From Enterobacter pseudoroggenkampii (lineage in GTDB: Bacteria; Pseudomonadota; Gammaproteobacteria; Enterobacterales; Enterobacteriaceae), in NCBI RefSeq assembly GCF_026420145.1, contig NZ_JAPMLV010000001.1:1550001-1614000 (forward strand): 64,000 bases of DNA. Reading direction: 5' to 3'. This document shows, in pieces, positions 19,336 to 29,217 of the stretch. The stretch's first letter is position 1. Every line of letters begins with the position of its first letter. The notes under the pieces are model-generated. The model saw only the letters and a list, made by a program, of their open reading frames with translations. It made no database searches and was not told the DNA's origin. The translations under genes and the position numbers were made by a program.

Positions 19336-19707
19336 TCATTCACGGAAAACGCAGTTTTTAAGGTGTATTCGGGGAGGCGGCGCCTGAACGGGCTGTTCCA
19401 CGGGAGCCAATGCCCGCCCTTGCGTCAACAGCTGCAGCAGCGCGAAGAAGATAATAATGGCCGGTAATGCACCGTCGAAGAACAGCGGCTGGGCGCAAAG
19501 CAGCGAGTGCGCGCCGAGCTGACACGGCGACGGGCCGGGTTGTTCAGTGCTGCTGGTTTGAGCCGGGGCATCTGCACTCAGTGAAATCTGCGGATCCAGT
19601 CCCTGTAAAAAATGGTTGAGCATCACCGCACGCTGCACGAGGCAAAGCGCCATCGCGAGACAGGTGATAATCAAAAGCCATTTTCCGAGGAGCTGACGGT
19701 TGCGCAT
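19336..19707 (-). CDS. scsA: ScsA-like small membrane protein
   Basis: 123 residues with two hydrophobic segments: one near the N-terminus (LLIITCLAMALCLVQRAVML) and one around LPAIIIFFALLQLL. A Cys-containing loop (PCQLGAHSLLCAQPL) lies between them. The C-terminal PPPRIHLKNCVFRE ends in the arginine/cysteine pattern of small copper-tolerance membrane proteins. Position immediately upstream of scsB argues for ScsA, reported in Salmonella to act against copper and peroxide stress. The ATG at 19707 is preferred; a TTG at 19725 would add six residues. Identity is from size, topology and context rather than strong sequence recall. Confidence 0.65.
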   Translation of the reverse strand: MRNRQLLGKWLLIITCLAMALCLVQRAVMLNHFLQGLDPQISLSADAPAQTSSTEQPGPSPCQLGAHSLLCAQPLFFDGALPAIIIFFALLQLLTQGRALAPVEQPVQAPPPRIHLKNCVFRE

Positions 19708-19734
19708 AACATTCCAGAGTGACAAGACGCCCCG

Positions 19735-19767
19735 ATCATAAACGATAGTGATGAATCTACAAGTGCC
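19735..19767 (-). promoter_or_regulatory. Candidate scsA promoter, sigma-70 or ECF type
   Basis: Read on the minus strand, TTGTAG (19757-19762) and TATGAT (19735-19740) with a 16-base spacer make a fair sigma-70 promoter. The overlapping pair GGCAC (19763-19767) and CGTT (19741-19744), 18 bases apart, resembles ECF promoters of the GGAAC/CGTT type. An ECF sigma gene ends 28 bases upstream, so the second reading deserves attention. Confidence 0.45.
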
Positions 19768-19794
19768 GGAAGTGTAAGGTTTTGTCTGTCGCCG

Positions 19795-20364
19795 CTATTC
19801 GCCCGTCAGCGCGTCATAGACGTCCCGCAGCCGCGTGCGCAGAAACAGCACCGCCTTGTGCTTGCGGGATAACAGCGCCTGTTCGCTGGCGCCGGTCTCC
19901 TCTGCCAGCATTTTAATGCTGTAGCCGTGGAGCTCGGTCTTTTCAAACGCCTCCCGCTGCGGCGGAGGAAGTTCAGACAGCGCCTGCCCCAGCTCTTCCC
20001 ACAGCAGCGTCTTGAGGTACTCCTCCTCCGGCGTGTGCGGTACGCCGAACAGGGTTTCGGCCAGCTCGTCTTCCGGAAAACCGTCGTCATCTTCGCCCGT
20101 AAAATAGCCGGAGAGCGACACCTCGCGCTTTTTACGCGCCCGGTCGGTCATCTCGTTACGCGCCGCGCGGAACAGCCAGGCGGCGACGTTTTCGACCGGC
20201 TGCTCCACTTTCATCAGCTGATACGTCACTTCCTGCAAAATGTCGTCGGCATCATCGCGGACGGACGTCCGCCCGCGAATGAAGGCTTTCAGCCGGGCGC
20301 GGCAGGCATTGAGCGCCGACATCAGCATGGATCCGCCCGCCTCCCCGGCTTTCATCTCGCTCAC
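19795..20364 (-). CDS. ECF-type RNA polymerase sigma factor
   Basis: 189 residues with sigma region 2 (RDDADDILQEVTYQLMK, then AWLFRAARNEMTDRARKKRE) and region 4 (ALSELPPPQREAFEKTELHGYSIKMLAEETGASEQALLSRKHKA). Regions 1 and 3 are absent, as in ECF sigma factors. An acidic insert (GEDDDGFPEDELAE) links the two regions. The start overlaps the stop of the His-rich membrane protein gene by four bases, so the pair is co-translated. That is the usual arrangement for a sigma factor and its membrane regulator, although here the regulator comes first. The downstream scs genes point to a metal or redox stress regulon (inference). Confidence 0.88.
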   Translation of the reverse strand: MSEMKAGEAGGSMLMSALNACRARLKAFIRGRTSVRDDADDILQEVTYQLMKVEQPVENVAAWLFRAARNEMTDRARKKREVSLSGYFTGEDDDGFPEDELAETLFGVPHTPEEEYLKTLLWEELGQALSELPPPQREAFEKTELHGYSIKMLAEETGASEQALLSRKHKAVLFLRTRLRDVYDALTGE

Positions 20365-20780
20365 TCCGCGTCCGGCGCTTTTGGCGTGGCGTCATCGCGC
20401 TTATCGTCACGATGGCCGTGCCAGCCGCAGTGGCCGCGACCATGGCGACCGAACCCTTCGCGGCGCTGCTGAATAAACGCCTCGCGCTGCTCGGGCGTCA
20501 TGTTCATCCAGCGTTCGTGCATCCGGCGGTGCGCGCCAAACATCCCCGGGCGGAACCCCAGCCCACCGAACAGAATGCGGCTCAGCACCAGAATGCCCAG
20601 CGCCTGCCAGAATCCGATGGCCTTAACGCCGAGGATGGCCGGGAGCAAGGCGTTCCACAGGGTCATCACCAGCAGGCCGAGCACGATGAAAATCACCGCG
20701 CCGATGACTAACCCCTTGCCCATACGGTGGCGACCAAATCCGCGTCCGTGACCTCTGCCGTGCAGTTCAAAATCTCTCAT
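20361..20780 (-). CDS. His-rich two-TM membrane protein, putative sigma regulator or metal sensor
   Basis: 139 residues. A His/Gly/Arg-rich N-terminus (ELHGRGHGRGFGRHRMG) precedes two hydrophobic segments (about 23-45 and 57-75). A polar tail then carries MTPEQREAFIQQRREGF, similar to the LTPEQR motif of Spy/CpxP-type proteins, and a second His/Cys cluster (GRHGRGHCGWHGHRDDKR). The two His-rich tails could coordinate metal ions on the same side of the membrane. The overlap with the ECF sigma gene suggests it is the partner that senses the signal. There is no recognisable anti-sigma domain, so the function is inferred from context only. Confidence 0.7.
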   Translation of the reverse strand: MRDFELHGRGHGRGFGRHRMGKGLVIGAVIFIVLGLLVMTLWNALLPAILGVKAIGFWQALGILVLSRILFGGLGFRPGMFGAHRRMHERWMNMTPEQREAFIQQRREGFGRHGRGHCGWHGHRDDKRDDATPKAPDAE

Positions 20781-20939
20781 GGTGTTTACCTCGTTTACAG
20801 TAACTGATTATGGCTTGTGATGAGGTAGACGGATGAGGAAGGGAAATATTGCTGGGATGAATATAAATTTTTTTGTGCTGCCGAATTTGCACTCATAGCG
20901 GTAACGGCTGGCGGATGCTATGCGTCGCTTGCAGGCAAA

Positions 20940-21203
20940 TCACTGCTTATGAAGAATTCGCTTAACCAATGCGATAGCAATGACGGCCAGTATGATTGAA
21001 AACAATGCCAGGAAGATGAGCAAGGATAATAGTGGATTTAACAAGCCACCTAAACTAGTGAAGTCGCTGATACGGCCGAGTTGCTCGGACGTGCATACAC
21101 GCAGAATGATCTCAGGGATAATAAGCAAAAATATAATTACGGTCAGGACATAAATCAGAGCACTCTTGCGCTTTCCCATTTTCGATGTTGCCCCTAAGTT
21201 CAT
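20940..21203 (-). CDS. Small hypothetical membrane protein
   Basis: 87 residues from the ATG at 21203, or 79 from the ATG at 21179, which has AGGGG about 11 bases upstream. Two strongly hydrophobic segments (SALIYVLTVIIFLLIIPEIIL and LLNPLLSLLIFLALFSIILAVIAIAL) leave only short polar ends. I recognise no family. The gene is AT-rich compared with its surroundings, like the next one, suggesting recent acquisition. Its reality rests on the uninterrupted frame and membrane-protein composition. Confidence 0.5.
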   Translation of the reverse strand: MNLGATSKMGKRKSALIYVLTVIIFLLIIPEIILRVCTSEQLGRISDFTSLGGLLNPLLSLLIFLALFSIILAVIAIALVKRILHKQ

Positions 21204-21362
21204 GTTGAGAATTAATTCTTCCAATGCGCGGTTCCGGTTTCTGATTACGCTGCGGTTTACGTTGCCGGTAAAAAACGAAGCTTTTTATTTCCTGAAGCCA
21301 ATTATGCTGAATTCAGGCGAATCCTCAAAGCAGTTAAGCCATTGCAGGCGCTTGTCCATCGT

Positions 21363-21881
21363 TTAAGACCAGTTAAGCGCAATCTTATGCCTTATTTCCA
21401 GGATTTTATCTGCACACTCTGCCGCTGATAAAACGGCTGTGTCCAATATGAGATGTTCTCTCCCCCAGGGTTCGTACTCACGGTTTTTTACCTGTTCCCA
21501 GTCAGGAGGCATGAGCCCTGGGATATCAGAGACTCTGTTCTCTACGCGATAACGATGTTCTTTTTCGTCTGAGCAGACAATTTCAACTTCCAGGAAAGGG
21601 ACATTCAACGACAGAGCAATATTGCGGAAAGCATCTCGCACAAGGTTAATATCATTAACGGAATCGGTCACAACGGTGGAGCCCAGCTTAAGATTCTCAC
21701 TTGCTAAACCATAGATGGCAAAATATCCCTCCGGTCCAATTTTTTGACCAGGTTCCGAGACCGACCGAATGGCCTGCTCAACGGTATCAACCCGCAGATA
21801 AACAGCCCCCAGCCTTTGAGTAACGATTTTTGCAATAGTGCTTTTACCACTGCCGGGTAGCCCACTAAAAATAATTAACAT
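21363..21881 (-). CDS. AAA/P-loop kinase-like protein
   Basis: 172 residues beginning with a textbook Walker A (MLIIFSGLPGSGKSTIAK). Next come YLRVDTVEQAI and VVTDSVND, which look like the substrate-binding and Walker B positions of adenylylsulfate-kinase or shikimate-kinase-like proteins. The lid region contains RYRVENR. It is probably a small-molecule or nucleotide kinase; the substrate is unknown, and zeta-toxin-like proteins share this fold. Low GC relative to the neighbours and its lone position between the scs cluster and the chemoreceptor suggest a transferred gene. Confidence 0.78.
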   Translation of the reverse strand: MLIIFSGLPGSGKSTIAKIVTQRLGAVYLRVDTVEQAIRSVSEPGQKIGPEGYFAIYGLASENLKLGSTVVTDSVNDINLVRDAFRNIALSLNVPFLEVEIVCSDEKEHRYRVENRVSDIPGLMPPDWEQVKNREYEPWGREHLILDTAVLSAAECADKILEIRHKIALNWS

Positions 21882-21965
21882 AATTTTCCCTGGCGATAAT
21901 TACTAGTAGATTCGTGCTGCCTGTAGAGACGTCCTGAATTATACAGAAAGGGTTACACCAGATAC

Positions 21966-21989
21966 AAAAAAGGCTCCCCCAGGAGCCTC
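21966..21989 (-). terminator. Rho-independent terminator of chemoreceptor gene
   Basis: On the minus strand GGCTCC (21987-21982) and GGAGCC (21977-21972) form a stem with a four-base loop, followed by six Ts (21971-21966), directly after the chemoreceptor stop. Confidence 0.9.
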
Positions 21990-21999
21990 CTTCATACCA

Positions 22000-23550
22000 T
22001 CAAGCCTGCACCGGCAAACTAAAACTCGAAATACTCCGTGAAAGCTGCTGCGCCTGCTCTTCCAGCGAGGCCGCTGCCGCGGCGGACTGCTGCACCAGCG
22101 CGGCGTTCTGCTGCGTCACGCCGTCCATCTCGGTCACCGCCTGCCCAACCTGGCTGATCCCGCGGCTTTGCTCTTCGGAGGCGACGGAGATCTGCTCCAT
22201 CAGCGTATTCACTTTATTCACCGATGAAATGATCGAGTCAATCACCTCGCCCGAGCGGCTCACCAGCTCCGCACCGTTTTTCACGCTGGAGACCGACTGG
22301 GCAATCAGGCTTTCGATGTCCTTGGCCGCCACCGCGCTTTTCTGCGCCAGGGTGCGGACTTCACTGGCCACGACCGCAAAGCCGCGGCCCTGCGTGCCGG
22401 CGCGCGCCGCTTCAACCGCCGCGTTCAGCGCCAGGATGTTGGTCTGGAAGGCGATGCTGTTAATCACGCTGGTAATGTCTTCAATGCGCTTCGAGTTCGC
22501 CGCGATGGTATTCATTGTGTCGATCACTTCACGGGTCACCGCTTCACCGGTGTGGGCATTTTTCACAGCGTCCTGCACCAGCTTACCGGCCTGATACACG
22601 TTATCGGTATTGTTCGCCACCGTCGCGCTCAGCTCTTCCATGCTGGCCGCCGTCTGGGTTAACGCCGAAGCCTGCTGCTCGGTGCGTGACGCCAGGTCGA
22701 TATTACCGGAGGCAATCTCCTGGGCTGCGTGCGTTACGGTATGGCTCGCATCGCGCACCTGGGCGATGGTCGCCAGCAGCGCCTGACGCATCTGCTCCAT
22801 CGAGCCCATCAGGTGGTCGATTTCGTTGCCTGTACTCCCCTTCACCGGCACCGGAATGTCCAGCTTGCCTGCCGCAATCTGGCTGCAGTGCTCGCGCGCC
22901 AGGTTGACCGGCGCAAAGACAAAGCGCTTCATCAGCAGGCTGACGGCGACAATCACCACCACAAACAGGCTGGCGATAGCGGCAATGATCGCCAGGCCAG
23001 AGACGAAGTTACTGCTCGCATCTTCGTTCAGGCTTTTGGCGTATTTCTGGTGGACGGAAAGGACCTGGTCGAGAACGATCTCGTACTGGCGGTCGAGGCG
23101 GGAGACTTCCGGGATCAGCGCGTTAAATTTGGCGACATCGTGCGCCTCGGCGGCATCGATCAGCGGCGCCAGCCCCTGGTTGCGGTAGTTTTGCCAGGCG
23201 TCCTGATAGGCAGTGACCAGCGGCGCTTCATCGCTCAGGCGCGGCGACGCCATAAAGGCCGCAAAGGCGTGGTCCGCTTTGGTCAGCGCCTCTTTCACGG
23301 CGGTAAGCTTTGCAGCGCCGTCCGCCGCGTTGCCCGCTTCCACCATCTTCACATACTCCATCACCCGCACGCGCAGCGTACGGCTATGGTTGATCGGGTC
23401 AATAATGGACAGCACAACCTGGATCTCTTTGTTGACGTTATCCAGCGAATTATTACTTTTAATGATGAGGCCAACGCTGGTGACGGTGCTGACAACAAAG
23501 AAGAAAAGCAGCGAGAACAGGACAATCAGGGACGACTTTTTCAACGACAT
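22000..23550 (-). CDS. Methyl-accepting chemotaxis protein
   Basis: 516 residues from the ATG at 23550 (GAGG nine bases upstream). Topology is that of a classic transmembrane receptor: TM1 (about 7-29), a four-helix-bundle periplasmic domain, TM2 near residue 185-208, HAMP ([23 protein letters not shown]), methylation helices, and the invariant hairpin tip [28 protein letters not shown]. The C-terminus ends SFSLPVQA and lacks the NWETF-type pentapeptide of Tsr/Tar, so it probably depends on other receptors for CheR/CheB. The ligand cannot be told. It is monocistronic with its own terminator. Confidence 0.92.
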   Translation of the reverse strand: MSLKKSSLIVLFSLLFFFVVSTVTSVGLIIKSNNSLDNVNKEIQVVLSIIDPINHSRTLRVRVMEYVKMVEAGNAADGAAKLTAVKEALTKADHAFAAFMASPRLSDEAPLVTAYQDAWQNYRNQGLAPLIDAAEAHDVAKFNALIPEVSRLDRQYEIVLDQVLSVHQKYAKSLNEDASSNFVSGLAIIAAIASLFVVVIVAVSLLMKRFVFAPVNLAREHCSQIAAGKLDIPVPVKGSTGNEIDHLMGSMEQMRQALLATIAQVRDASHTVTHAAQEIASGNIDLASRTEQQASALTQTAASMEELSATVANNTDNVYQAGKLVQDAVKNAHTGEAVTREVIDTMNTIAANSKRIEDITSVINSIAFQTNILALNAAVEAARAGTQGRGFAVVASEVRTLAQKSAVAAKDIESLIAQSVSSVKNGAELVSRSGEVIDSIISSVNKVNTLMEQISVASEEQSRGISQVGQAVTEMDGVTQQNAALVQQSAAAAASLEEQAQQLSRSISSFSLPVQA

Positions 23551-23648
23551 AAACCAATACCTCAAGGAGAATTATTCCTTATGGTTATCGGCGCTTCCAA
23601 AACTTAAATTAATTAAAGTTATTGATGTATCGGTCCGGGCTATATTGC

Positions 23649-24656
23649 TCACTTATAGCGCCGCTGCAGGGTGGCAGACAGCTTGCGTTGCAACGGTTCC
23701 GGGGTCTCCCCCTCGATCAATTTGCTAATCAAATCAAAGCAGTGCCACGCCAGCTGGCGATTATCCTGGCGGATGGTATCCACCGGGATCGTCAGCGAAT
23801 CGTAGAGATAGTGATCGTCAAAACTGGCTAACCTGATATCGCTCTGCAGCAGGTTATGCTGGCCCATATAGCGCAGCACCCCTTCCAGCAGCCCGCAGGC
23901 GGCGGCGAAGAGCGCTTTCGGCGGACGCCCCAGGCGTGCGCAGAGTTCAGCAAACATCTCGTACCCGGAGCTCGGGTGATAGTTGCCGTGAATGATCCAC
24001 TCGGGGCGCAGCGCCACACCGGCATCACGCAGCCCTTGCTTAAACCCTTCCAGACGGTCGCGTGTGGGCGACAGGCGGGGCTGGCCGCCGAGAAAGTAGA
24101 ACTCATCAGGATGCTGGCGCGCAATGTCGGCCACCAGTTCGGTCGTCGGGGTAATGGAATCGGTGATCACCAGCGGCAGCGCGCTGTCGTTGATGTGGCG
24201 GTCAAACAGAACCACCGGCAGCTGCTCGCTCAGCTTATGGTAGTCCGCGTCGTTGAGCATGCTGGAGGCCACAATCAGCCCGTCCACCTGGCGCGCCACC
24301 ATGTTGTTCACCACCACCGTCTCCTGCCCCGGGTTTTCATCGCTGCAGGAGATCAGCAGCTGAACGCCCGCCTCGCGGCACAGCGTTTCCAGCTCATGAG
24401 AAAAAACGGCAAAACCGTAGTTGGTGATCTCCGGGACCACCAGACCAATGGTGTGGCTGCGGTTATCCCGCAGCGACCGGGCGTGAATGCTGGGCTGATA
24501 GTGGTGCTCTTTTGCAATCGCCAGCACGCGCTCGCGCGTCTCTTCCGCCACGCGTAGCTCTTTGCTGCGCCCGTTCAGGACCAGGCTGGCGGTGGCTTTT
24601 GACACACCCGCCAGCTCCGCGATGTCTTTAATGGTGACGCGTTTTGTTTTTCTCAC
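23649..24656 (-). CDS. scrR: Sucrose operon repressor ScrR (LacI family)
   Basis: 335 residues. A LacI-type HTH ([24 protein letters not shown]) with hinge precedes a periplasmic-binding-like effector domain beginning [10 protein letters not shown]. It is the last gene of the sucrose cluster, 28 bases after scrB. Known ScrR proteins are FruR/CcpA-like LacI members that bind CTAAACCG-type palindromes and are released by fructose or fructose-1-phosphate. Three such palindromes are present at 29088, 29148 and 30132, supporting autonomous regulation of the locus. Confidence 0.93.
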   Translation of the reverse strand: MRKTKRVTIKDIAELAGVSKATASLVLNGRSKELRVAEETRERVLAIAKEHHYQPSIHARSLRDNRSHTIGLVVPEITNYGFAVFSHELETLCREAGVQLLISCSDENPGQETVVVNNMVARQVDGLIVASSMLNDADYHKLSEQLPVVLFDRHINDSALPLVITDSITPTTELVADIARQHPDEFYFLGGQPRLSPTRDRLEGFKQGLRDAGVALRPEWIIHGNYHPSSGYEMFAELCARLGRPPKALFAAACGLLEGVLRYMGQHNLLQSDIRLASFDDHYLYDSLTIPVDTIRQDNRQLAWHCFDLISKLIEGETPEPLQRKLSATLQRRYK

Positions 24657-24684
24657 AACGACTTAGATCCGGCTGCCAAAACCC

Positions 24685-26091
24685 TCATTCTATCATGCAG
24701 GCGCGCAGCGACCAGTAGCGTAATGTGATATCGGACGCACCTTCGAATCGCATCCGGGCCGGATGGTCAGGAAAATAGCGGCTGCTCATCACCCCTTCAC
24801 CGTGATTGATGAAAATTTCAACGCTGGAACGGTCGCACAGAACGCGCAAATGACGGACGTCGCCCTGCCAGTAGCGGGTCAGCGTTTCACCGGTTTTCAG
24901 GCTCGCGCGTTCCAGGCGTATACCCTGCTCATCGAGCGTGAGACGCAGCGCACCGCCAAAATCGACATTCACATGCGATGCGCCCAGCTCAAACTCCAGG
25001 CGCGTCGCGTCCAGGTCCGGCGCGTCGCTGGCGTGCCCCTGCCAGCGCTGCTCATCTTCACGCAGCGCCGTCAGCTCGCGCGCCGGGGTCTGCCAGAGCC
25101 TGCCGTCGCGATAGCGTAATTCGCGCGGGCAGGTCATCTGGTGCATCCAGCCGTGCGCCCGGGTTGGCTGAAGCATCTCTTCCCCGTCCGGTACGCCCAT
25201 CCAGCCGATCAGAATGCGGCGTCCATCTTCCGCCAGCGCAGTTTGCGGCGCGTAAAACTCAAACCCCGCGTCCAGCTCGTGCAGCTCGCCGTGATCGAAT
25301 GCGGCGCTGGCGTAATCAAACTCCCCGCTCATCCAGGTGGCCGGATAGGTATTGAGGTAGCGATGCGGCTCGCGCGCCAGCCCTTGCGGGCAGCAGATCA
25401 GGACGTGCGTCCCGTCGAGAGCGAACAGGTCCGGACACTCCCACATATAACCCGCGTCCGTCAGGCCGTTAACCCCGTGACCAGCGATCTCCCCGCAGGA
25501 CGTCCAGGCGTGCAGATCGGCAGATTTAAACAGCAGCACCTTGCCGCGCTTCTGCACATCCTGCGCGCCGAGCACCATGTACCACTCCCCGTCGTGCTGC
25601 CACACCTTCGGGTCGCGCACGTGGCCGGTGTAGCCTTCCGGCAGCGCCAGCACCGGCCCCAGCTTCGTAAAGGTTCCGTCCGGCTGTTCCACTGCCAGGC
25701 ACTGCCAGGCCGTGCGGCTGCCGTCATCGAACTTAACGTTTCCGGTGTAGCACAGGGTCAGAACACCCTGGTTATCCACGGCGCTACCGGAGTAGCAGCC
25801 GTTGCGGTCATACGCTTCGTCAGGCATCAGCGCCAGCGGCTCATGCCGCCAGTGCACCAGGTCCGCAGAGCTCCAGTGCCCCCAGCACTTAAAGCGATGC
25901 TCGCAGTCCAGCGGGTTCCACTGATAGAACAGATGGTAGCGGCCGGCAAACCAGATAAACCCGTTCGGGTCGTTCATCAGCCCCGTCACCGGCGCGGGGT
26001 GCCACTGCGGATAGTGGCTATCCGCCAGCGCCCGTGGCTGACCTTTCATAACGGCCTGCAGGATCGCAGGCCAGCGGGAAGGCAACGTCAT
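24685..26091 (-). CDS. scrB: Sucrose-6-phosphate hydrolase ScrB (GH32)
   Basis: 468 residues with the GH32 motifs in order: WHPAPVTGLMNDPNGF (nucleophile Asp), HVRDPKVW (transition-state Asp) and WECPDLF (acid/base Glu), followed by the C-terminal beta-sandwich. It splits sucrose-6-phosphate into glucose-6-phosphate and fructose in the cytosol. The start codon overlaps the scrA stop by one base, so the two are translationally coupled. Length is normal for the family and no key residue is lost. Confidence 0.95.
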   Translation of the reverse strand: MTLPSRWPAILQAVMKGQPRALADSHYPQWHPAPVTGLMNDPNGFIWFAGRYHLFYQWNPLDCEHRFKCWGHWSSADLVHWRHEPLALMPDEAYDRNGCYSGSAVDNQGVLTLCYTGNVKFDDGSRTAWQCLAVEQPDGTFTKLGPVLALPEGYTGHVRDPKVWQHDGEWYMVLGAQDVQKRGKVLLFKSADLHAWTSCGEIAGHGVNGLTDAGYMWECPDLFALDGTHVLICCPQGLAREPHRYLNTYPATWMSGEFDYASAAFDHGELHELDAGFEFYAPQTALAEDGRRILIGWMGVPDGEEMLQPTRAHGWMHQMTCPRELRYRDGRLWQTPARELTALREDEQRWQGHASDAPDLDATRLEFELGASHVNVDFGGALRLTLDEQGIRLERASLKTGETLTRYWQGDVRHLRVLCDRSSVEIFINHGEGVMSSRYFPDHPARMRFEGASDITLRYWSLRACMIE

Positions 26092-27461
26092 TATTCAGAG
26101 TCCGTTTTATATTTCAGCAGCAGTGAGACGGTAAACGCCACGCCGAAGGCAATCACCATGCCGATAATATAGTTGAGCAGCGAGCTGGCCTGCACGATGG
26201 CCATGCCCGGAATGGCGGTCAACCCAACGGCGGTCATGTAGACATGAACCGAGACCACCCAGGCCCCGCCCACCGCGCCGCCAATCAATGCGGCGATAAA
26301 CGGCTTAACGAAGCGCAGGTTGATACCAAAAATGGCCGCTTCGGTGATGCCCAGCATCGCAGAAAACGCCGACGGTAAGGTAATGGCTTTGATTTTGGCA
26401 TCTTTGGTTTTGAACCACACAGCCAGACAGGCGCCACCCTGCGCCACGTTCGCCATGGCCCAGATAGGCAGCAGGAAGTTAACGCCAATCGACGGGTTAC
26501 CCAGCAGCCCGGCTTCAATCGCGTGGAAGCTGTGGTGAATACCGGTGATCACAATCACCGAGTAAAGTCCGCCGAACAGCAGCCCGGCCAGCCAGCCAGC
26601 GTGGGCGATCAGCGTGCTCAGAACGAAGGAGATACCATCCCCTAAGGCGCGCCCCGCCGGACCGATAATCAGCAAGGCGATAAATCCGGAGATAACGACG
26701 GTGAGGAACGGCGTCAGGATCAGGTCTAACGCATCCGGGATCGCGCGGCGCAGGTTTTTCTCCACGATGCTCATAAACCAGACGGCCAGCAGCACCGGGA
26801 ATACCGTACCCTGATAGCCAATCATCGCGATCTCAAGGCCGAAGAAGTTCATGGTGTGGAAGCCAGAGGCCACGCCCCAGGCGTTGGTCAGCGCCGGGTG
26901 GGTCAGAATCCCGCCCAGCGTCGCGCCGAGGTACGGGTTACCCCCAAATTCGCGCGCGGCGGTAAAGCCAATCAGAATAGGCAGAATGATAAACGCCGCC
27001 GAGCTGCACATGTCCAGCATGATGTAGATGGCGTTATCCGCATTGACCCAGCCGTAGGTTTTCACCATGCCGAGCAGGCCCATCAGCAGACCGGACGCCA
27101 CAATGGCGGGGATAATCGGCACAAAGATGTTGGAGAGCAGACGGGCAATGCGCTGGAACGGGTTGAGCTTGCGCGCCGCCAGGTCCGCGGCTTCCGATTT
27201 GCTGGATTCGCTGATCCCCGCCGCCTGAATAAACGCGGCGTACACCTTGTTAACCACGCCCGTGCCAAAAATCACCTGCATCTGCCCGGCGTTACGGAAG
27301 CAGCCTTTCACGCCGTCGACCTTGCCGATAGCCTGCTGATCCGCCAGCGCGTCATCAACCAGCACCAGACGAAGACGCGTTGCGCAGTGCGCCGCGCTGG
27401 CGATATTTTCCTTGCCACCGAGCAGTGGAATAAGCTCGCGGGCGATTTGATTAAAATCCAT
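26091..27461 (-). CDS. scrA: PTS sucrose-specific EIIBC component ScrA
   Basis: 456 residues. The N-terminal EIIB domain has the phosphocysteine in SAAHCATRLRLVL (Cys26), and the EIIC domain of about ten membrane segments contains the GITEAAIFG motif (LGITEAAIFGINLRF). There is no EIIA domain, so phosphate must come from glucose EIIA (Crr), as for known ScrA. It imports and phosphorylates sucrose. AGAGG lies about six bases before the start. A GC-rich hairpin separates it from scrY. Confidence 0.95.
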   Translation of the reverse strand: MDFNQIARELIPLLGGKENIASAAHCATRLRLVLVDDALADQQAIGKVDGVKGCFRNAGQMQVIFGTGVVNKVYAAFIQAAGISESSKSEAADLAARKLNPFQRIARLLSNIFVPIIPAIVASGLLMGLLGMVKTYGWVNADNAIYIMLDMCSSAAFIILPILIGFTAAREFGGNPYLGATLGGILTHPALTNAWGVASGFHTMNFFGLEIAMIGYQGTVFPVLLAVWFMSIVEKNLRRAIPDALDLILTPFLTVVISGFIALLIIGPAGRALGDGISFVLSTLIAHAGWLAGLLFGGLYSVIVITGIHHSFHAIEAGLLGNPSIGVNFLLPIWAMANVAQGGACLAVWFKTKDAKIKAITLPSAFSAMLGITEAAIFGINLRFVKPFIAALIGGAVGGAWVVSVHVYMTAVGLTAIPGMAIVQASSLLNYIIGMVIAFGVAFTVSLLLKYKTDSE

Positions 27462-27501
27462 AGATACCTCTGCCTGACTTCTTTTTATGATGTGCGAAAC
27501 G

Positions 27502-27522
27502 CTCCCGCCAGGCGGGAGCGTG
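27502..27522 (-). other. Intercistronic hairpin between scrY and scrA
   Basis: CGCTCCCGCC (27502-27511) and GGCGGGAGCG (27513-27522) form an almost perfect palindrome between the two genes; on the minus strand it is followed only by TTTCG. It could act as partial attenuator or 3'-end stabiliser of the porin message. That would give more scrY than scrA, as seen for other porin operons (inference). Confidence 0.6.
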
Positions 27523-27527
27523 ATGGG

Positions 27528-29057
<1,530 letters not shown>

Positions 29058-29087
29058 CTAAAAGAAGTCATTAAACGTGCTAAATTG

Positions 29088-29101
29088 CTAAACCGGTTTA
29101 G
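29088..29101. promoter_or_regulatory. ScrR operator upstream of scrY (perfect palindrome)
   Basis: CTAAACCGGTTTAG is a perfect 14-base palindrome of the type bound by ScrR and related LacI-family repressors, 43 bases upstream of scrY. Confidence 0.88.
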
Positions 29102-29147
29102 GTTGCTGATACTAAACCTCTGGATTTTGGATCGGCAATCTTTTTTG

Positions 29148-29161
29148 CTAAACCGATTTAG
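29148..29161. promoter_or_regulatory. Second ScrR operator upstream of scrY
   Basis: CTAAACCGATTTAG differs from the perfect operator at one central base. It lies 60 bases (centre to centre) from the first site, between scrK and scrY, so the repressor may bridge both sites. Confidence 0.83.
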
Positions 29162-29217
29162 TAAGTGTGATCGAGGCGACAATTCAGGCCGCCGGATGGC
29201 GGCCAAGAGAGGAGAAA

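Noticed and set aside
25141..26172. 343-codon open frame antisense to scrB
   Set aside because: scrB has all GH32 motifs; the opposing frame has no recognisable feature.
29167..29182. Possible CRP site TGTGATCGAGGCGACA upstream of scrY
   Set aside because: Only the left TGTGA half is good; the right half CGACA lacks the TCACA match, so it is not reported as a site.
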